From NCBI GenBank assembly GCA_002719595.1, contig PBEJ01000016.1, positions 40,674 through 47,161 on the forward strand: a stretch of 6,488 nt of DNA, written 5' to 3'. Positions 4,372-6,488 of the stretch are shown in pieces. Both the position numbers and the translations under genes were made by a program. This stretch comes from Verrucomicrobiales bacterium. GTDB taxonomy: Bacteria; Verrucomicrobiota; Verrucomicrobiia; Limisphaerales; UBA1100. A model generated the notes under the pieces. That model searched no databases. It saw only the letters and a list, made by a program, of their open reading frames with translations, and was not told where the DNA came from. The number at the start of each line of letters is the position of its first letter. The stretch's first letter is position 1.

Positions 4372-6488
4372 ATGCTGAAAAATGGCTTTTTTGCCATTAC
4401 AGCAGGCCTCTGCGGACTCCTGATGGGGTCTGCGGGGTGCTCGTTGCTGCCTGAAGAGGACGAAACCGTATCTTTGATTCCGAAAAACGTCTTAATTCGA
4501 AAACCTGCTCTTCTAACTTTGCCCGTTGAAAATGTGGTGCAGTCCAATAACAAATACCATCAGGGTGCATATTTAATTTTTACCGAAACGAGGTGTAAAT
4601 ACATTAATAAGCTGAAATCGCTGGATGCTCAGATCAAAGAAATAGAGAAACTGTCGGAGAAAGAACTCCGAGCCATGGACGATTATCCCCTCCTTAAAGA
4701 ACACATTAGCAGTATCTCAGTATTCGAAGAACCCGCTAAAAGAGCCGAAAGAAAAAAAAGGAAAATTGAGGACATTGACATTAGAATCAGCGAACTAGAG
4801 GAGAAAGTAGCGGATTTGGAACAAAAGAAGGCTGACTATCCAAACCATAGCGAGTTGTACAGTAGAATAATCAAAACCAGATTGCGGGCCATAGATGTTC
4901 AAAAATTAATTAAAAAAAGATGGTCATATCTTTTTGATTTCGAGGTGTTTCTCAGAAATTGGTACCTTTCCAAATTAACCGCCAATCAACCTTCCACCAT
5001 TCTGAAAAGATTCCCCAGAATAATTGAAGCTAAATACATCGCACGCCTAGATATCAATGGATGGGCCATCACAGACACAAACTCTGAAAATTGGGGAAGC
5101 GCTCTATATTATGCAATGAGGGCCAATGCACGATACCCTGAAGATGATAATTTCAACGCTCAGGCATATGAACTAGATCCCGATGAAAGAACGGTAAAGC
5201 CAAAGCCAGAAGCCTACGAAGATGAACCTTTCACTGGGCAAGTTATCTTTATGATGCCTTCCCGTCAGGTGGGATGGGCGGTCATTGAAAGAGGCTTAAT
5301 GATCCGGAGCACCACCGAACCGACCCCCATCCCAACTCCGAAGACCGAAGAGGTGGAAGCAGAACCACTCTTACAAGGCCGCCTCTATCAATCATATGAG
5401 CAGGGTCAAGTTACTCGATCCAGCTTTTTTACAGTGGATCTGGCAGGGAAAACTTTTGGCGGCTCCCTCTTCGATTCTAAGGGAGCGAATTTAGAATCCC
5501 GGGACTATCGGTCAGAGGAAGAAAAGCGTTTTACAGGAATTTATGAGGGCAATCCTCAAACCTCAATTGATGGATTCAACCGTACCAAACTTGCCTTATC
5601 AGATAGCGGAAACGCACGTAAATGGACCTATGATGATAAAAATAAGATAGAAAAACAAAACACAGGATCCTGGACTCTTATTGATGGTCAAATTCATCTG
5701 CATCTTTCGATGAACTCTGAATCAACCAGCAAATTCATGCCTTCAGATAAGGCGATTTTAGAAATGGATTCTGAGAATCAACTAACCGTCATTGCCGAAG
5801 TCCGGCCGGATGGTAGACGCACAGAAATTTACGCTGAGCCGGATAAACGTTTTGTGTACTTCAACCAATTGTCCCAGAATAAAGATGATTCCTATTCACC
5901 CAAAGTTCCCACATTGCCCGAGGGAACGATACTGGTATCTGAATCGGAAGTGCGGGTGGATCCTACCGGAAAGGGTTTTTTCACTTACAAACGTATCGAC
6001 GATGCGAAACTGAGCAAACTGCAATCGCAAATTGAAACAACAACCGACCCAGCTCAACGCGATAAAATCCAGAAAGAACTAAAAAGCCTCATGCTTGCCG
6101 GCGCGCGGCCATACAATGGAGTAATCGTTGCGTTTTGGGATGAAAAATACACCCAAAAAAAACGGGAAGAAAACTTTCAAGCGGGAAGACATAACGGAAC
6201 GGTGACATGGTGGCATCCCAATGGCCAAAAGCAGTTTGAAGGAGAATACCTCAAGGGTAACCCACAGGGTGCCACGAAGACTTATAACGAGGCTGGCGTT
6301 CAGTTATCAGAAAAAATTTGGGAAGACGATAAGCTTCTACGGGCCACAACTTGGGATGCGAACAACCAAAAAACCGGGGACGTCACTGATGGTAGCGGCA
6401 CCTTGGTTTACTTTCATCCCAATGAGCAAAAGCAACGTGAAGAAACCTGGGAAAACGGCACCCTCAAAGAACTGAAATTCTGGGATGA
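4372..6488 (+). CDS. Large lipoprotein with coiled coil and YwqK/MORN-like repeats (partial)
   Basis: The frame stays open from here to the window edge, giving 705 residues with no stop; the C-terminus is missing. It starts with a lipoprotein signal: basic MLKNG, a hydrophobic stretch, then GSAG before Cys23, the likely lipid-bearing residue. I prefer ATG 4372 because it gives a normal 22-residue signal and follows purine-rich GAAGA. ATG 4324 would add 16 residues and ATG 4246 another 26, both without a ribosome site. Residues about 78-156 are Lys/Glu-rich and heptad-like, a probable coiled coil; an aromatic helical part (about 183-202) follows. A Pro/Glu-rich linker (316-332) precedes a beta-rich section with GSWTLIDGQIHLHL (432-445). 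A second charged helix spans about 544-578. From about 581 YwqK/MORN-type repeats appear, for example WWHPNGQKQFEGEYLKG (613-629) and YFHPNEQKQREETWENG (680-696). Such repeats are short beta hairpins, often in envelope or protein-binding proteins. It should be membrane-anchored and extracytoplasmic; function unknown. Confidence 0.85.
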   Translation, partial: MLKNGFFAITAGLCGLLMGSAGCSLLPEEDETVSLIPKNVLIRKPALLTLPVENVVQSNNKYHQGAYLIFTETRCKYINKLKSLDAQIKEIEKLSEKELRAMDDYPLLKEHISSISVFEEPAKRAERKKRKIEDIDIRISELEEKVADLEQKKADYPNHSELYSRIIKTRLRAIDVQKLIKKRWSYLFDFEVFLRNWYLSKLTANQPSTILKRFPRIIEAKYIARLDINGWAITDTNSENWGSALYYAMRANARYPEDDNFNAQAYELDPDERTVKPKPEAYEDEPFTGQVIFMMPSRQVGWAVIERGLMIRSTTEPTPIPTPKTEEVEAEPLLQGRLYQSYEQGQVTRSSFFTVDLAGKTFGGSLFDSKGANLESRDYRSEEEKRFTGIYEGNPQTSIDGFNRTKLALSDSGNARKWTYDDKNKIEKQNTGSWTLIDGQIHLHLSMNSESTSKFMPSDKAILEMDSENQLTVIAEVRPDGRRTEIYAEPDKRFVYFNQLSQNKDDSYSPKVPTLPEGTILVSESEVRVDPTGKGFFTYKRIDDAKLSKLQSQIETTTDPAQRDKIQKELKSLMLAGARPYNGVIVAFWDEKYTQKKREENFQAGRHNGTVTWWHPNGQKQFEGEYLKGNPQGATKTYNEAGVQLSEKIWEDDKLLRATTWDANNQKTGDVTDGSGTLVYFHPNEQKQREETWENGTLKELKFWD

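Noticed and set aside
5792..6013. A short + strand reading frame within the lipoprotein region, with another at 6221-6475
   Set aside because: Both lie out of frame inside the lipoprotein gene, whose frame is open throughout and shows repeat motifs; neither has a plausible start or motif.
1..6488. CRISPR arrays, tRNA or rRNA genes, insertion sequence ends and toxin-antitoxin pairs
   Set aside because: No regularly spaced direct repeats with spacers, no tRNA-like cloverleaf, no transposase motif and no terminal inverted repeats were seen. The YwqK-like repeats occur on a lipoprotein without a toxin partner, so an antitoxin reading is not supported.

Overview
The window most likely comes from a Verrucomicrobiota/Planctomycetota-type bacterium. 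This is inferred from three protein types that are common together in that group: a stand-alone type II secretion/prepilin-like protein whose N-terminus (GFTLIELLVVIAIIGILA, then LLPTLAKAKKK) matches the large pseudopilin families of these phyla, an exported DUF1080 (3-keto-disaccharide hydrolase fold) protein, and a DUF4399 protein. Base composition is moderate (roughly mid-40s % GC by eye), most starts lack a clear Shine-Dalgarno site, and two neighbouring genes use GTG and TTG starts. No species can be named.

Layout. At the left edge are two facing intrinsic terminators: one on + (11-44) ending a gene outside the window, and one on - (51-87) ending the prepilin-like gene (108-1022, -). Upstream of that gene lies a 381-base gene-free stretch (1023-1403). 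It holds a candidate structured leader RNA on the - strand (about 1053-1140) and, in its AT-rich half, an inverted repeat (1204-1236) and a GATC-centred hexamer repeated at 18-base intervals (1316-1357). A + strand gene run follows: DUF1080 protein (1404-2120), SDR oxidoreductase (2126-2908), a small two-helix membrane protein with an Ala/Glu-rich tail (2960-3244), and an exported DUF4399 protein (3353-3817). It closes with a strong terminator (3851-3878). Converging on that terminator is a small - strand zinc-ribbon membrane protein (3877-4209). Divergent from it, a large + strand lipoprotein starts near 4372 and runs off the right edge. It has a coiled-coil N-terminal half and C-terminal YwqK/MORN-like repeats.

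How the genes may work together. The 5-base gap between the DUF1080 and SDR genes and the lack of internal terminators make a four-gene transcript plausible. A DUF1080 enzyme acting on keto-glycosides outside the cytoplasm and a cytoplasmic NAD(P)-dependent SDR could both belong to sugar catabolism, but no transporter, sugar oxidase or regulator is visible, so this is inference. The prepilin-like gene stands alone without secretion machinery and seems to carry its own structured leader. The two least explained items are the leader RNA, which partly resembles a class I cyclic-di-GMP aptamer, and the large repeat-bearing lipoprotein.
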